Shown in pieces: positions 40,024 to 48,355 of a DNA stretch of 64,000 nt. The stretch is from Cellulomonas sp. NS3. Lineage in GTDB: Bacteria > Actinomycetota > Actinomycetes > Actinomycetales > Cellulomonadaceae. The notes beneath the pieces are model-generated. The model was not told the DNA's origin. It ran no database searches and saw nothing but the letters and a program-made list of their open reading frames with translations. The first letter of the stretch is position 1, and every line of letters starts with the position of its first letter. Position numbers and translations under genes: made by a program. Where the stretch lies: positions 4,588,001 to 4,652,000 of the forward strand of contig NZ_CP103289.1 in assembly GCF_024757985.1 (NCBI RefSeq). The letters run 5' to 3'.

Positions 40024-40731
40024 GTGCTGGACAGCCTGATCCTCGGGGTCCTCGGCATGGACGTGTTCGCCGTGGTGCTCGTCGTCGCCCGGTCACGGGC
40101 CTTCCGCACGCGGCTGTACCGCCCCATGCTGCTGAACGTCGTCCTGTGCGCGGCGCCGCTGGTGGTCCTGGTGCTCGGCTGGGGCGCGGCACTCGTCGTG
40201 CGCGTCGCGGGGGGCCCGGACTGGGCGATGTGGGCGGTCGCCGGTGTCACGACGCTCGTCTGGCTGCTCCTCCTGCCGAACGCCGGGTACCTCGTGACCG
40301 AGCTCAACCTCAGCCACCGCCGCGAGGGCGACGGCGTGCCGATGTGGTTCGACATCGCGCTCGTCATCAGCCTGGCGATGGCCGGCGTGCTCACCACGGT
40401 GCTCAACGTGTTCACCCTGCACGCCGGCTACGCGATCCTCCGGCACGGTGACCACGCGGCCGGGCTGCAGACGGCCGACGGGCGCGTCGTGGTCGGGGTC
40501 CTGCTGCTCCTGGTGTCGCTCGGGATGTACCTGGGCCGGTACCTGCGCCTGAACAGCTGGGACGTGACCCACCCGCGCGCGCTGGTCCGCAGGCTGTACG
40601 GCCACGTGGTGACCGAGCGGCACGCGGGTGCGCTCGTCGGGTTCTGCGTCACGCACACCGTGTTCTTCGCGCTCATGTACCTCGTCGTCGTCGGGCCGGT
40701 CGTCGCCGGGCTCGTCGCGGTGGAGCGGTGA
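40024..40731 (+). CDS. DUF1361 membrane protein
   Basis: 235 residues with about seven hydrophobic segments. DUF1361 signatures: LLLPNAGYLVTELNLSHRRE, MWFDIALVISLAM, YLGRYLRLNSWDVTHPRA. Function unknown. GTG 40024 is used. Confidence 0.88.
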   Translation: MLDSLILGVLGMDVFAVVLVVARSRAFRTRLYRPMLLNVVLCAAPLVVLVLGWGAALVVRVAGGPDWAMWAVAGVTTLVWLLLLPNAGYLVTELNLSHRREGDGVPMWFDIALVISLAMAGVLTTVLNVFTLHAGYAILRHGDHAAGLQTADGRVVVGVLLLLVSLGMYLGRYLRLNSWDVTHPRALVRRLYGHVVTERHAGALVGFCVTHTVFFALMYLVVVGPVVAGLVAVER

Positions 40732-40781
40732 GCACGGACGGCGGATCGCCCCGCGCGAGGACCCGCGCCTAGCCTGCTCGC

Positions 40782-41207
40782 ATGGCCCAGGAGCTCAGGT
40801 TCAGTCCCACCGTGACGCTGCTGACGGTCGGCAGGGTCTGGGATGCGGCCCTCGCCGAGGCGCTGAAGCCGCTGGGCCTGACGACCCGCAAGTACGGGCT
40901 CCTCGGCCACATCCGCGGGACGCCCGGGATCTCGTTCAGCGAGCTCGCGCGGCGCTCCCGGATCACGGTGCAGAGCGCGCACACCGCCGTCGCGGCGTTC
41001 ACCGCGGCGGGGCTCGTCGAGGACGCCACGGCGCACGCCGGGAGCGCGTCGAGCCTGCGCGTCACCGAGGCGGGCGAGCGGCTGCTCGCGGACGCCGGCG
41101 CGCGGGTCGCGGCGCTCGACGCCCGGATGGCCGAGGCGCACCCGAGCCTCGTGGACGCGCTGCGCGACGACTTCGAGGCGACGGTGAGGCGCGCCACCTT
41201 CAGTTAG
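40782..41207 (+). CDS. MarR-family regulator
   Basis: 141 residues with the MarR fold: FSPTVTLLTVGRVWDAALAE, recognition region ISFSELARRSRITVQSAHTA, wing VEDATAHAGSASSLRVTEAG. ATG 40782 has TAGCCT six bases upstream and no ribosome binding site (leaderless). Its 3' end contains an inverted repeat that reaches the next gene's start, so it probably controls the following membrane gene and possibly itself. Confidence 0.88.
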   Translation: MAQELRFSPTVTLLTVGRVWDAALAEALKPLGLTTRKYGLLGHIRGTPGISFSELARRSRITVQSAHTAVAAFTAAGLVEDATAHAGSASSLRVTEAGERLLADAGARVAALDARMAEAHPSLVDALRDDFEATVRRATFS

Positions 41208-41216
41208 ACTGAAGGT
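41196..41216 (+). promoter_or_regulatory. Operator and -10 overlapping the MarR stop codon
   Basis: ACCTTCAG, TTAGA, CTGAAGGT: perfect 8-bp inverted repeat ending just before ATG 41217. It contains the MarR stop TAG and the -10 hexamer TAGACT (41205-41210), six bases before ATG, so the downstream gene has a leaderless start inside the operator. Confidence 0.65.
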
Positions 41217-41684
41217 ATGGAACGCTTCCTCCTGGCGGCGCACGTCGTCGCGGGCATCCTCTTCGTCGGGCCCGTGGCCGTCACCACGAGCCTCTTCCCG
41301 CGCTACGCCCCGGTGCCGGCCGGCGCCCACGCCGCCGCCGACGACGGCCCACCCCACGACGGTCGCAGCGCCGCCGTCGCGCACGTCCTGCACCGCGTGA
41401 CCCGGCTGTACGGGACGCTCGCGCTCGCGGTCCCGCTCGTCGGGCTCGTGCTCGCGGCGGTGCAGGGCCGCCTGACCGAGGTCTGGATCGTCGCGGCGAT
41501 GGTGCTCACGGCGCTCGCCGGCGGCCTGCTCGCCCTGCGCATCACGCCGATGCAGCAGGACGCGCTGCGGACCCCGGACGACGGCACGCGCCTGCGATCG
41601 CTGCGCGGGCTCGCCGGGGCGTTCAACGTGGTCTGGGTCGTCGTCGTGGTGCTCATGGTCGTTCGGCCGGGACACGACGCGTGA
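41217..41684 (+). CDS. Small multi-pass membrane protein, DUF2269-like
   Basis: 155 residues, four hydrophobic segments (ERFLLAAHVVAGILFVGPVA, TLALAVPLVGLVLAAV, EVWIVAAMVLTALAGGLLAL, VVWVVVVVLMVV). It resembles DUF2269-type membrane proteins that often neighbour MarR genes. Function unknown. It starts directly at the presumed transcript start within an inverted repeat. It overlaps the next gene by 4 bases. Confidence 0.75.
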   Translation: MERFLLAAHVVAGILFVGPVAVTTSLFPRYAPVPAGAHAAADDGPPHDGRSAAVAHVLHRVTRLYGTLALAVPLVGLVLAAVQGRLTEVWIVAAMVLTALAGGLLALRITPMQQDALRTPDDGTRLRSLRGLAGAFNVVWVVVVVLMVVRPGHDA

Positions 41685-41944
41685 GGCCGCTGCTGCGCGC
41701 GCTCGAGGTGCTGTCCGCGCTCGAGACCGTGACCGTGCTCGTGCTGCTGGGCAACCTCGCGACGGTGCACGCGGACGCGGTGACGTCGACGCTCGGCCCG
41801 GTGCACGGCTCGCTCTATCTCGCGGTGGCGACCACCGCGCTGCTCGGCCGGGACCTCCTGCCGCGCACGCGCGTCCTGGCGCTGGTGCCGGCGGTCGGTG
41901 GTGTGCTGACGCTCGTCAACGTCCGGCGCGAGGCGCGCCGGTGA
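41681..41944 (+). CDS. Small membrane protein, DUF3817-like
   Basis: 87 residues, three hydrophobic segments, from GTG 41681 that overlaps the previous stop (GTGA). The layout RALEVLSALETVTVLVLLGN, then GPVHGSLYLAVATTALLG, resembles DUF3817 proteins. Co-translated with the preceding membrane gene, so probably part of the same MarR-controlled unit. Confidence 0.7.
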   Translation: MRPLLRALEVLSALETVTVLVLLGNLATVHADAVTSTLGPVHGSLYLAVATTALLGRDLLPRTRVLALVPAVGGVLTLVNVRREARR

Positions 41945-42021
41945 CCTCGGCGCGGGACCCTGGCGAAGCGGCGCCCGTGCTCGGCACGATGGGACGCACA
42001 CCCTCGCAGGGAGAGGCAGCC

Positions 42022-42378
42022 ATGACGACGCCCGCCGACCACGACGCCTACATCGCCGCGGCGCCCGAGCCGTTCCGGCCCGCGCTGACTCGGCTGCGCG
42101 CGCTCCTGGCCCGCGCCCTGCCGGACGCGGAGGAGATCGTGGCCTACGACATGCCCGGGTTCCGGGTCGACGGCTCGGTCGTCGCGAGCTACGCGGCGTT
42201 CAGCAAGCAGTGCGGGCTGTACGTCCTCCCGGGGGCCGTCTCGGCGCTCGCGGACGAGATCGCGGCCGCCGGCCTGAAGGCGACCAAGACCGGCATCACG
42301 TTCACGCCGCGCAAGCCGATCCCGGACGACCTCGTCGAGCGGCTCGCGCGGACGTCGCGGGAGGACGTCGGGGCCTGA
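42022..42378 (+). CDS. DUF1801 (YdhG-like) protein
   Basis: 118 residues. ATG 42022 follows GGGAGAGG; an earlier GTG 41941 is in frame but the extra residues are poorly conserved in type. DUF1801 pattern: YIAAAPEPFRPALTRLRALL, DAEEIVAYDMPGFRV, FSKQCGLYVLPGAV, KATKTGITFTPRKPIPDDLV. A frataxin-like fold of unknown function. Confidence 0.88.
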   Translation: MTTPADHDAYIAAAPEPFRPALTRLRALLARALPDAEEIVAYDMPGFRVDGSVVASYAAFSKQCGLYVLPGAVSALADEIAAAGLKATKTGITFTPRKPIPDDLVERLARTSREDVGA

Positions 42379-42536
42379 CGGCCGGCCACACGAGGCTCCA
42401 CGCCCGGCCCCCGCCCGGCTCACGCCCTCGGCAGCACCACGACCGCGTGCGAGGGGGTAGCGCGGGCGGCACAACTGCGTCTACCGTAAACCGTATCCGG
42501 CGGACGCAGAGGTCCGCCCCACGGAGAGGGCCACCC

Positions 42537-43094
42537 ATGCGCACGACCGTCGCCACCGTGTACGCCTCGCTCGACGGGGTCATCGACCACCCCGAGAAGT
42601 GGTCGCTCCCGTACTTCAACGAGCAGGCCGCCGCCTACCAGACCGAGCTGCTGAGCCGCAGCGACGTCCTGCTGCAGGGCCGGCGGACGTACGAGGGCTT
42701 CACCCCGTACTGGAACAGCCCGTCGGACGACGCCTACAACCACCGGATGTACGAGATCCCCAAGCTCCTGGTGTCGCGGACGCTGACCGAGGGGACCTGG
42801 CACAACACCGTCACCGTCACCGACGACCCGGTCGCGGCGGTCGAGAAGCTCCGGATCGACGGCGACGGCCACATCCTGACCTACGGGTTCGGGTCGATCG
42901 CGTACGCGCTGGCGGAGGCGGGGCTGCTCGACGAGGTGCACGTCTGGGTGCACCCCGTCCTGGCCCGGACCGCCGACCCGGAGGACCTGCTCTTCAGCCC
43001 GGGGGACCAGCTCCTCCGCTTCACGCACGCCGGGGCGACGACCCTCGACACCGGCGTCACGATCCTGCGGCTCGTCGCGGAGCCACGTGCCTGA
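42537..43094 (+). CDS. Dihydrofolate reductase-family protein (RibD C-terminal fold)
   Basis: 185 residues: VATVYASLDGVIDHPEKW, DVLLQGRRTYEGFTPYW, KLLVSRTLTEGTWHN, GFGSIAYALAEAGLLDEVHV. This fold covers dihydrofolate reductases, the RibD reductase domain and many actinobacterial homologues of unknown substrate. ATG 42537 follows GGAGAGGG. Its 3' end overlaps a TetR gene by 8 bases, so the two are one transcript. Upstream the repeated ACCGTA (ACCGTAAACCGTA near 42483) could be the TetR site. Confidence 0.88.
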   Translation: MRTTVATVYASLDGVIDHPEKWSLPYFNEQAAAYQTELLSRSDVLLQGRRTYEGFTPYWNSPSDDAYNHRMYEIPKLLVSRTLTEGTWHNTVTVTDDPVAAVEKLRIDGDGHILTYGFGSIAYALAEAGLLDEVHVWVHPVLARTADPEDLLFSPGDQLLRFTHAGATTLDTGVTILRLVAEPRA

Positions 43095-43815
43095 CCGTCC
43101 CGACGACGCCCGCACCGCCCCGCACGAGGGCCTCGCCCGGCTGCTCTGGGGCGAGCCCGTCCTCCCGGCGCGCGGGCCGCGCCCCTCGCTCGACCTCGCG
43201 CGCATCGCCGCGGAGACCATCACCGTGGCGGACGCCGACGGTCTGCACGCCGTGTCGATGCAGAAGGTCGCGGACCGCCTCGGCGTCTCGAAGATGGCGC
43301 TGTACCGGTACGTCGGGAGCAAGGACGAGCTCGTCGCCGTCGCGGTCGAGCAGGCCGTCGGCGTGCCGCCCGAGGTGGGGGCGGACGACGACTGGCGGGC
43401 CGCGACGGCGGCGTGGGGGGCCGAGCTCCGGGAGACCTGGCTCGCGCACCCGTGGCTCCCGGCAGCGACGATCGGCAACCGCGTGATGGGGCCGCGCGAG
43501 ATCGCGTGGAGCGAGGCCGCCGCAGCGGCGCTCGCGAGCAGCGGGCTGACGGGGGACGCGCTCCGGGCGGTCATCACCCTGCTCTTCTCGCACACGCGGT
43601 CGACGCTGTCGCGCGAGCTCACGGGGACGCAGTACTGGACGACCGCCGACGACGTCGGGGCGGAGATGCGCGTGCTGCTGCGCGAGAGCGGCTCGGCGTT
43701 CCCGCGGATCCGCGCGGCGGAGGCCGCCGGCGTCGCCGGGTTCGACACGTGGCGCTTCGGCCTCGACGTGATCCTCGACGGCGTCGCGGCTCGGGTGCCC
43801 GACGCACGGGGGTAG
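43087..43815 (+). CDS. TetR-family regulator
   Basis: 242 residues. The helix-turn-helix is VSMQKVADRLGVSKMALYRY, after an N-terminal extension; the C-terminus is of the TetR_C_1-like class (DDVGAEMRVLLRESGSAFPR). GTG 43087 starts inside the previous reading frame. It should repress the DHFR-family gene; it is also a candidate for binding the palindrome at 43914, 100 bp further on (not shown). Confidence 0.87.
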   Translation: MPDRPDDARTAPHEGLARLLWGEPVLPARGPRPSLDLARIAAETITVADADGLHAVSMQKVADRLGVSKMALYRYVGSKDELVAVAVEQAVGVPPEVGADDDWRAATAAWGAELRETWLAHPWLPAATIGNRVMGPREIAWSEAAAAALASSGLTGDALRAVITLLFSHTRSTLSRELTGTQYWTTADDVGAEMRVLLRESGSAFPRIRAAEAAGVAGFDTWRFGLDVILDGVAARVPDARG

Positions 43816-43913
43816 CCCCCGCGTCGCTGAGCCGCTCGGCCCCGCGGCACACCGCACCGCACCGCGCTGCCCTCACCGCGCGGAGCAGAGCGAGCAGGGC
43901 CGAGCGTCACCAG

Positions 43914-43935
43914 GCATACCGACTGTCCGGTATGC
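43914..43935. promoter_or_regulatory. TetR-type operator, second copy of the shared site
   Basis: GCATACCG, ACTGTC, CGGTATGC: near-perfect palindrome 50 bp before the phosphotransferase start. In reverse orientation it matches the site at 32133-32156 at 19 of 20 core positions. Confidence 0.75.
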
Positions 43936-43984
43936 TGCTCGGGACGGGCGCCGGCGCCCGTCCCGAGCACGGAGGTGGCAGCGC

Positions 43985-45118
43985 ATGACGCAGCCGGTCC
44001 CGGACACCGCCGCCGCGGCCGTCCCCGCGCTGCCCCAGCCGCCCGCGCTGCGCACCCCGGACCGCTCCCGGCCCGCCGACCCGCCCGGCCTCGACGTCGC
44101 CCGCCTCGACGCCTGGCTCCGCCGCACGCACCCCGACCTCGCGACCGGCGAGCCCCTGCGCGCGACCCTGTTCGCGGGCGGCCGCAGCAACCTCACGTAC
44201 CGGGTCGACGGAGCGCGCGTCCCGCTCGTGCTGCGCCGACCCCCGCTGGGCCACGTGCAGGAGACCGCGCACGACATGGCCCGCGAGCACCGCGTGATCC
44301 ACGCGCTCGGCGGCACCCGCGTCCCCGTCCCCGCGACCGTGGACCTCGTCGACGACACGGACGGCAGCGCCGGGACGGGGACGCCGTTCTTCGTCATGGA
44401 GCGGGTCGAGGGCGAGGCGATCTCCGACCCCGCGCAGAACGCCGCCTACTCCCCCGCCGAGCTCCGGGCCGTGAGCCTCGAGCTCGGGGAGCTGCTCGCC
44501 GAGCTGCACACCCTCGACCCCGCGTCCGTCGGGCTCGCGGACCTCGGCCGCCCCGACGGCTACCTGGGCCGGCAGCTGCACCGCTGGGGCCGGCAGTACG
44601 ACGGCTCCCGGTCGCGTGACCTCCCCGCGCTCGACGCGCTGCAGGAGCGCCTGCGCGAGCACGTGCCCGAGACGGTGCGGACGGGACTCGTGCACGGGGA
44701 CTACCGCCTCGACAACGCGCTCGTCTCCCGGGCGGGCGGCGTGCACGTCGCCGCCGTGCTCGACTGGGAGATGGCCACGCTCGGGGACGCCGCCGTCGAC
44801 CTCGGCATGCTCGGCCTGTACTGGGACATCCGCCGGATCGCGCCGCCCGACGGCCTGACCGCGAGCGCCGTCGACCCCGCCGCGGGGTACCCGGACTTCG
44901 CCGAGCTCGCCGACGCGTACGCCGCCCGGCTGGGCTCGCCGGTCCCCGACCTGTCCTGGTACCGCGCGTTCGCCGCGTACAAGCTCGCGGTGATCCTCGA
45001 GGGCGTGCACTTCCGGTTCAGGGCGGGCGAGACCGTGGGCGAGGGCTTCGACGCGATCGGCGCGATGGTCCTCCCGCTGGCCGACGAGGGCCTCGCGCGC
45101 CTCGACGGCGCGAGCTGA
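43985..45118 (+). CDS. Phosphotransferase-family protein of acyl-CoA operons
   Basis: 377 residues of the aminoglycoside phosphotransferase/ACAD10-like kinase fold: FAGGRSNLTYRVDGARVPLV, catalytic loop LVHGDYRLDNALV, metal site VLDWEMATLGDAAVDLGML. Such proteins next to acyl-CoA dehydrogenases are thought to phosphorylate a hydroxyacyl-CoA (as in ACAD10/11-type 4-hydroxy acid catabolism). First gene of a three-gene operon, with the acyl-CoA dehydrogenase 11 bp behind. Confidence 0.9.
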   Translation: MTQPVPDTAAAAVPALPQPPALRTPDRSRPADPPGLDVARLDAWLRRTHPDLATGEPLRATLFAGGRSNLTYRVDGARVPLVLRRPPLGHVQETAHDMAREHRVIHALGGTRVPVPATVDLVDDTDGSAGTGTPFFVMERVEGEAISDPAQNAAYSPAELRAVSLELGELLAELHTLDPASVGLADLGRPDGYLGRQLHRWGRQYDGSRSRDLPALDALQERLREHVPETVRTGLVHGDYRLDNALVSRAGGVHVAAVLDWEMATLGDAAVDLGMLGLYWDIRRIAPPDGLTASAVDPAAGYPDFAELADAYAARLGSPVPDLSWYRAFAAYKLAVILEGVHFRFRAGETVGEGFDAIGAMVLPLADEGLARLDGAS

Positions 45119-45129
45119 AAGGGGCGGGC

Positions 45130-46341
45130 GTGGACTTCGCGTACGACGAGCGGACCCGGGACGTCCTCGCGCGCACGCGCCCGTTCCTCGACGAGCACGT
45201 CCTGCCCGCCGAGCCGGTGCTCGACGCGCAGGTGGCCGCCACGCCGGACGAGTGGGGCCCGCGCCCGGTGGTCCGCGAGCTGCAGGAGGTCGCGCGGGCG
45301 CAGGGCCTGTGGAACCTGTTCCTGCCCGGGCCGCGCGGCGCGGGGCTGACGAACCTGCAGTACGCGCCGGTGGCGGAGGCGCTCGGTCGCAGCCCGCGCC
45401 TGGGTCCCGTCGCGACGAACTGCGCGGCGCCCGACACCGGCAACATGGAGCTCCTCGCGGAGTTCGGCACCCCCGAGCAGCAGGAGCGCTGGCTCGAGCC
45501 GCTGCTCGCCGCCGAGACCCGCTCGGCGTTCTGCATGACCGAGCCCGGCGCCGCGTCGTCGGACGCCACGCAGATCGCGACCCGCATCCGCCGCGACGGC
45601 GACCACCTCGTCGTCACGGGCCGCAAGTGGTGGTCGACGGGCGCGATGAACCCCGGCGCGACGCTGCTCGTCGTCATGGGCGCCACCGACCCCGACGCGC
45701 CGCGGCACCGGCAGCAGAGCATGGTGCTCGTCCCGCGCGACACCCCGGGCGTGCGGGTCGTGCGCCCGCTCACCGTGCTCGGCTACGACGACCGGGACCA
45801 CGGCGGGCACGCCGAGATCGCGTTCGAGGACGTGCGCGTGCCCGCGTCGGCGCTGCTCGGCGGCGAGGGCGACGGGTTCGCGATCGCGCAGGCCCGGCTC
45901 GGACCGGGCCGCATCCACCACTGCATGCGCGCGCTCGGCATGGCGGAGCGCGCGCTCGACCTCGTCCGCGAGCGCGCCGCGTCCCGCTCGCCGTTCGGCC
46001 GCCCGCTCGCCGAGCAGGGCGTCGTCCGGGAGTGGGCCGCGGAGTCGCGCATCCAGGTCGAGGCGCTGCGGCTGCTCGTGCTCAAGACGGCCTGGCTCAT
46101 GGACACGGTCGGCAACCGCGCGGCGATGACCGAGATCCAGGCGATCAAGATCGCGGTCCCGCGCGCGGTGCAGCAGGTCGTGGACCGCGCGATCCAGGTG
46201 TTCGGCGCGGCCGGGCTCTCCGACGACCAGCCCCTCGCCGCGATGTACGCCGCGGCGCGGTCGCTGCGGATCGCCGACGGGCCCGACGAGGTCCACCTCT
46301 CCTCGCTCGGGAAGGCGGAGCTCCGACCACGCCCGACGTGA
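45130..46341 (+). CDS. Acyl-CoA dehydrogenase
   Basis: 403 residues from GTG 45130 behind AAAGGGG. ACAD pattern: MTEPGAASSDATQIATRIRR, GRKWWSTGAMNPGATLLVVM, GGEGDGFAIAQARLGPGRIH, RSPFGRPLAEQGVVREWAAE, AAGLSDDQPLA near the end. This is the ACAD11-like type that accompanies the phosphotransferase. The neighbour pair suggests oxidation of hydroxylated or branched acyl-CoA (inference from human ACAD10/11 literature). Confidence 0.93.
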   Translation: MDFAYDERTRDVLARTRPFLDEHVLPAEPVLDAQVAATPDEWGPRPVVRELQEVARAQGLWNLFLPGPRGAGLTNLQYAPVAEALGRSPRLGPVATNCAAPDTGNMELLAEFGTPEQQERWLEPLLAAETRSAFCMTEPGAASSDATQIATRIRRDGDHLVVTGRKWWSTGAMNPGATLLVVMGATDPDAPRHRQQSMVLVPRDTPGVRVVRPLTVLGYDDRDHGGHAEIAFEDVRVPASALLGGEGDGFAIAQARLGPGRIHHCMRALGMAERALDLVRERAASRSPFGRPLAEQGVVREWAAESRIQVEALRLLVLKTAWLMDTVGNRAAMTEIQAIKIAVPRAVQQVVDRAIQVFGAAGLSDDQPLAAMYAAARSLRIADGPDEVHLSSLGKAELRPRPT

Positions 46342-46434
46342 CGGACCCCGCTCGACACGACCGCACCGCACCGCTCGCCCCGCACTCCCCCGCCGAAGTC
46401 ACGCCGAAGTCACCGCACGCGAAGGGACCCCGAG

Positions 46435-48039
46435 ATGACCGCCGAGCTCGACCCGATCCTCACCGGCCCCGGCCACGGCACGCTGTCCGTCGCCGCGATC
46501 CTCGCCGAGACCGCCCGCCGCCACCCGGACCGGGTCGCGTTCCACGTCGGCGACGCGGCGCTGGCGTACGGCCCGCTGTGGGACCGCACGCGCGCGTACG
46601 CCGGCGCGCTGCGGGACCGCGGCGTCGGCCCGGGCGACCGCGTCGCGATGCTCGTGCCGAACGTGCCCGACTTCGCGCGCGTCTACTACGCGGTCCTGTC
46701 GCTCGGCGCGGTCGTCGTGCCCGTGCACCTGCTGTTCAAGGCGCAGGAGATCGAGTACGTGCTGGGCGACAGCGACGCGACGCTGCTCGTCGCGGCGGCC
46801 CCGATGCTCGGTGAGGCGCTGCCCGCCGCGGCGGCGGCCGGCGTCCCCGTCGTGACCGTCCTGGTCCCCGACGCGCACGTCGCCGCGGTCCCTGCGCCCC
46901 GCCTGGAGGACGAGGCCGACGCCGCCGAGCCGGTCCGCACGTACGCGTCGGTGAACCCGCTCGCCCCGGCGACGGTCCTGTACACGAGCGGCACGACGGG
47001 CCGTCCCAAGGGCGCGGTCGCCTCGCACCTGGCCCTCGTCGAGCAGGTGCACGTCACGCTCCTCGACACCGCGGACGTCCAGCCGGACGACGTGGTCTTC
47101 GGCGGGCTGCCGTTCTTCCACACCTTCGGCCAGTCGGCGGTGCTCAACACCGCGTTCCGCCGCGGCGCCGCGATCGTGCTGCTCCCCCGGTTCGACGCCG
47201 ACGAGGCGCTCGCGCTGCTCGTCAAGCACCGCGCGACCGTGTTCACGGCCGTCCCGACGATGTTCCTCGGCATGGTCCAGGCCGCCGCGCGCACGCCGGA
47301 CCGGCCGCCGCTCAAGTACGCGGTCTCGGGCGGCGCCGCGCTGCCGGTCGCGCTGCTCGAGGCGTTCGCGGCGGCGTTCGGCGCCGAGGTGCACGAGGGC
47401 TACGGCCTCACGGAGACGGCGCCGACCGTGTCGTTCAACTACGTCGGCGAGCCGATCCGGCCGGGCACCGTCGGGCGACCGCTGTGGGGCGTCGACGTGG
47501 AGATCGCGGACTCCGAGGTCGAGGGCCGGATCGAGCTGCTCGGGCCGGGCGAGCTCGGCGAGGTCGTCGTGCGCGGGCACAACCTGTTCAAGGGCTACCT
47601 GGGCAACCCGGAGGCGACCGCGGCCGCCGTCGTCGACGGCTGGTTCCGGACCGGCGACCTCGGCACCGTCGACGCCGAGGGCATCGTCACGATCGTCGAC
47701 CGCAAGAAGGACATGATCGTCCGCAACGGCTACAACGTGTACCCGAGCGAGGTCGAGGACGCGATGGTGCGCCACCCGGCAGTCGCGCAGGCCGCGGTGT
47801 TCGGCGTCGCGGACGAGGCGCACGGCCAGGAGGTCCACGCCGCCGTCGTCCTCATGCCGGGCCGCACCGCGACCGCGCAGGAGATCGTCGACTTCACGCG
47901 CGAGCGGATCGCCGCCTACAAGTACCCGCGCGTCGTGCACCTCGTCGAGACGCTGCCGCTCGGCGGCTCCGGCAAGGTGCTGAAGCGCGAGCTCGTCGCG
48001 CAGTACTCGACGCCGACCGGCGAGCGCGTCCCGGGCTGA
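46435..48039 (+). CDS. Long-chain-type acyl-CoA synthetase
   Basis: 534 residues of the ANL adenylating superfamily. AMP-binding motif TVLYTSGTTGRPKGAVASHL (about 182), YGLTETAPTVSFN (about 322), GWFRTGDLG, and hinge DRKKDMIVRNGYNVYPSEVE, with the catalytic Lys in LGGSGKVLKREL. It activates a fatty or aromatic acid as its CoA ester. It lies 93 bp after the acyl-CoA dehydrogenase on the same strand and presumably supplies its substrate. Confidence 0.95.
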   Translation: MTAELDPILTGPGHGTLSVAAILAETARRHPDRVAFHVGDAALAYGPLWDRTRAYAGALRDRGVGPGDRVAMLVPNVPDFARVYYAVLSLGAVVVPVHLLFKAQEIEYVLGDSDATLLVAAAPMLGEALPAAAAAGVPVVTVLVPDAHVAAVPAPRLEDEADAAEPVRTYASVNPLAPATVLYTSGTTGRPKGAVASHLALVEQVHVTLLDTADVQPDDVVFGGLPFFHTFGQSAVLNTAFRRGAAIVLLPRFDADEALALLVKHRATVFTAVPTMFLGMVQAAARTPDRPPLKYAVSGGAALPVALLEAFAAAFGAEVHEGYGLTETAPTVSFNYVGEPIRPGTVGRPLWGVDVEIADSEVEGRIELLGPGELGEVVVRGHNLFKGYLGNPEATAAAVVDGWFRTGDLGTVDAEGIVTIVDRKKDMIVRNGYNVYPSEVEDAMVRHPAVAQAAVFGVADEAHGQEVHAAVVLMPGRTATAQEIVDFTRERIAAYKYPRVVHLVETLPLGGSGKVLKRELVAQYSTPTGERVPG

Positions 48040-48062
48040 CCGGCGCCCGCTGAAGGGGCGCA

Positions 48063-48102
48063 CCGACAGGGCCTGTCGGCGTCGCGGCGCGCGCCGTAGC
48101 GT
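48063..48102 (+). promoter_or_regulatory. Palindrome and promoter before the decayed cupin gene
   Basis: CCGACAGG-G-CCTGTCGG (48063-48079) is a perfect palindrome; its right arm overlaps TGTCGG, 17 bases before TAGCGT (48097-48102). This is a complete operator/promoter arrangement in front of a gene that is no longer intact. Confidence 0.5.
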
Positions 48103-48169
48103 CGTCGCGAGCCGGCCGCACGCGCACCACCCCGGCGCGGCCGGCACCCGTACCGCGAAGGAGTGCCCG

Positions 48170-48342
48170 ATGAAGATCGTCCCCAGCTCGGCCGGCGACC
48201 CGACCGCGACCGGCAGAGGTCCCGCCGAGTGGTTCACCCGCAGCGTGTACATCGACGCTGTCGCCACCCCCAGCCCGCCGTCGCGGTCTGGGGCGAGCAC
48301 GTGACCGACGCGGAGTACGCGGCGGAGCCGGAGGGGCGCTGA
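48170..48342 (+). pseudogene. Cupin-domain gene with internal deletion
   Basis: ATG 48170 behind AAGGAG starts a typical cupin N-terminus (MKIVPSSAGDPTATGRGPAE, WFTRSVYIDAVATP). About 35 codons later the cupin end appears in another frame (VAVWGEHVTDAEYAAEPEGR, stop at 48340-48342). The metal-binding middle of the barrel (HTHP-type motifs) is missing and the frame is shifted at the junction near 48275, so an internal deletion of roughly 200 bp is likely. The promoter and ribosome binding site are intact. Confidence 0.7.
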
Positions 48343-48355
48343 ACGCCAACGCGGG

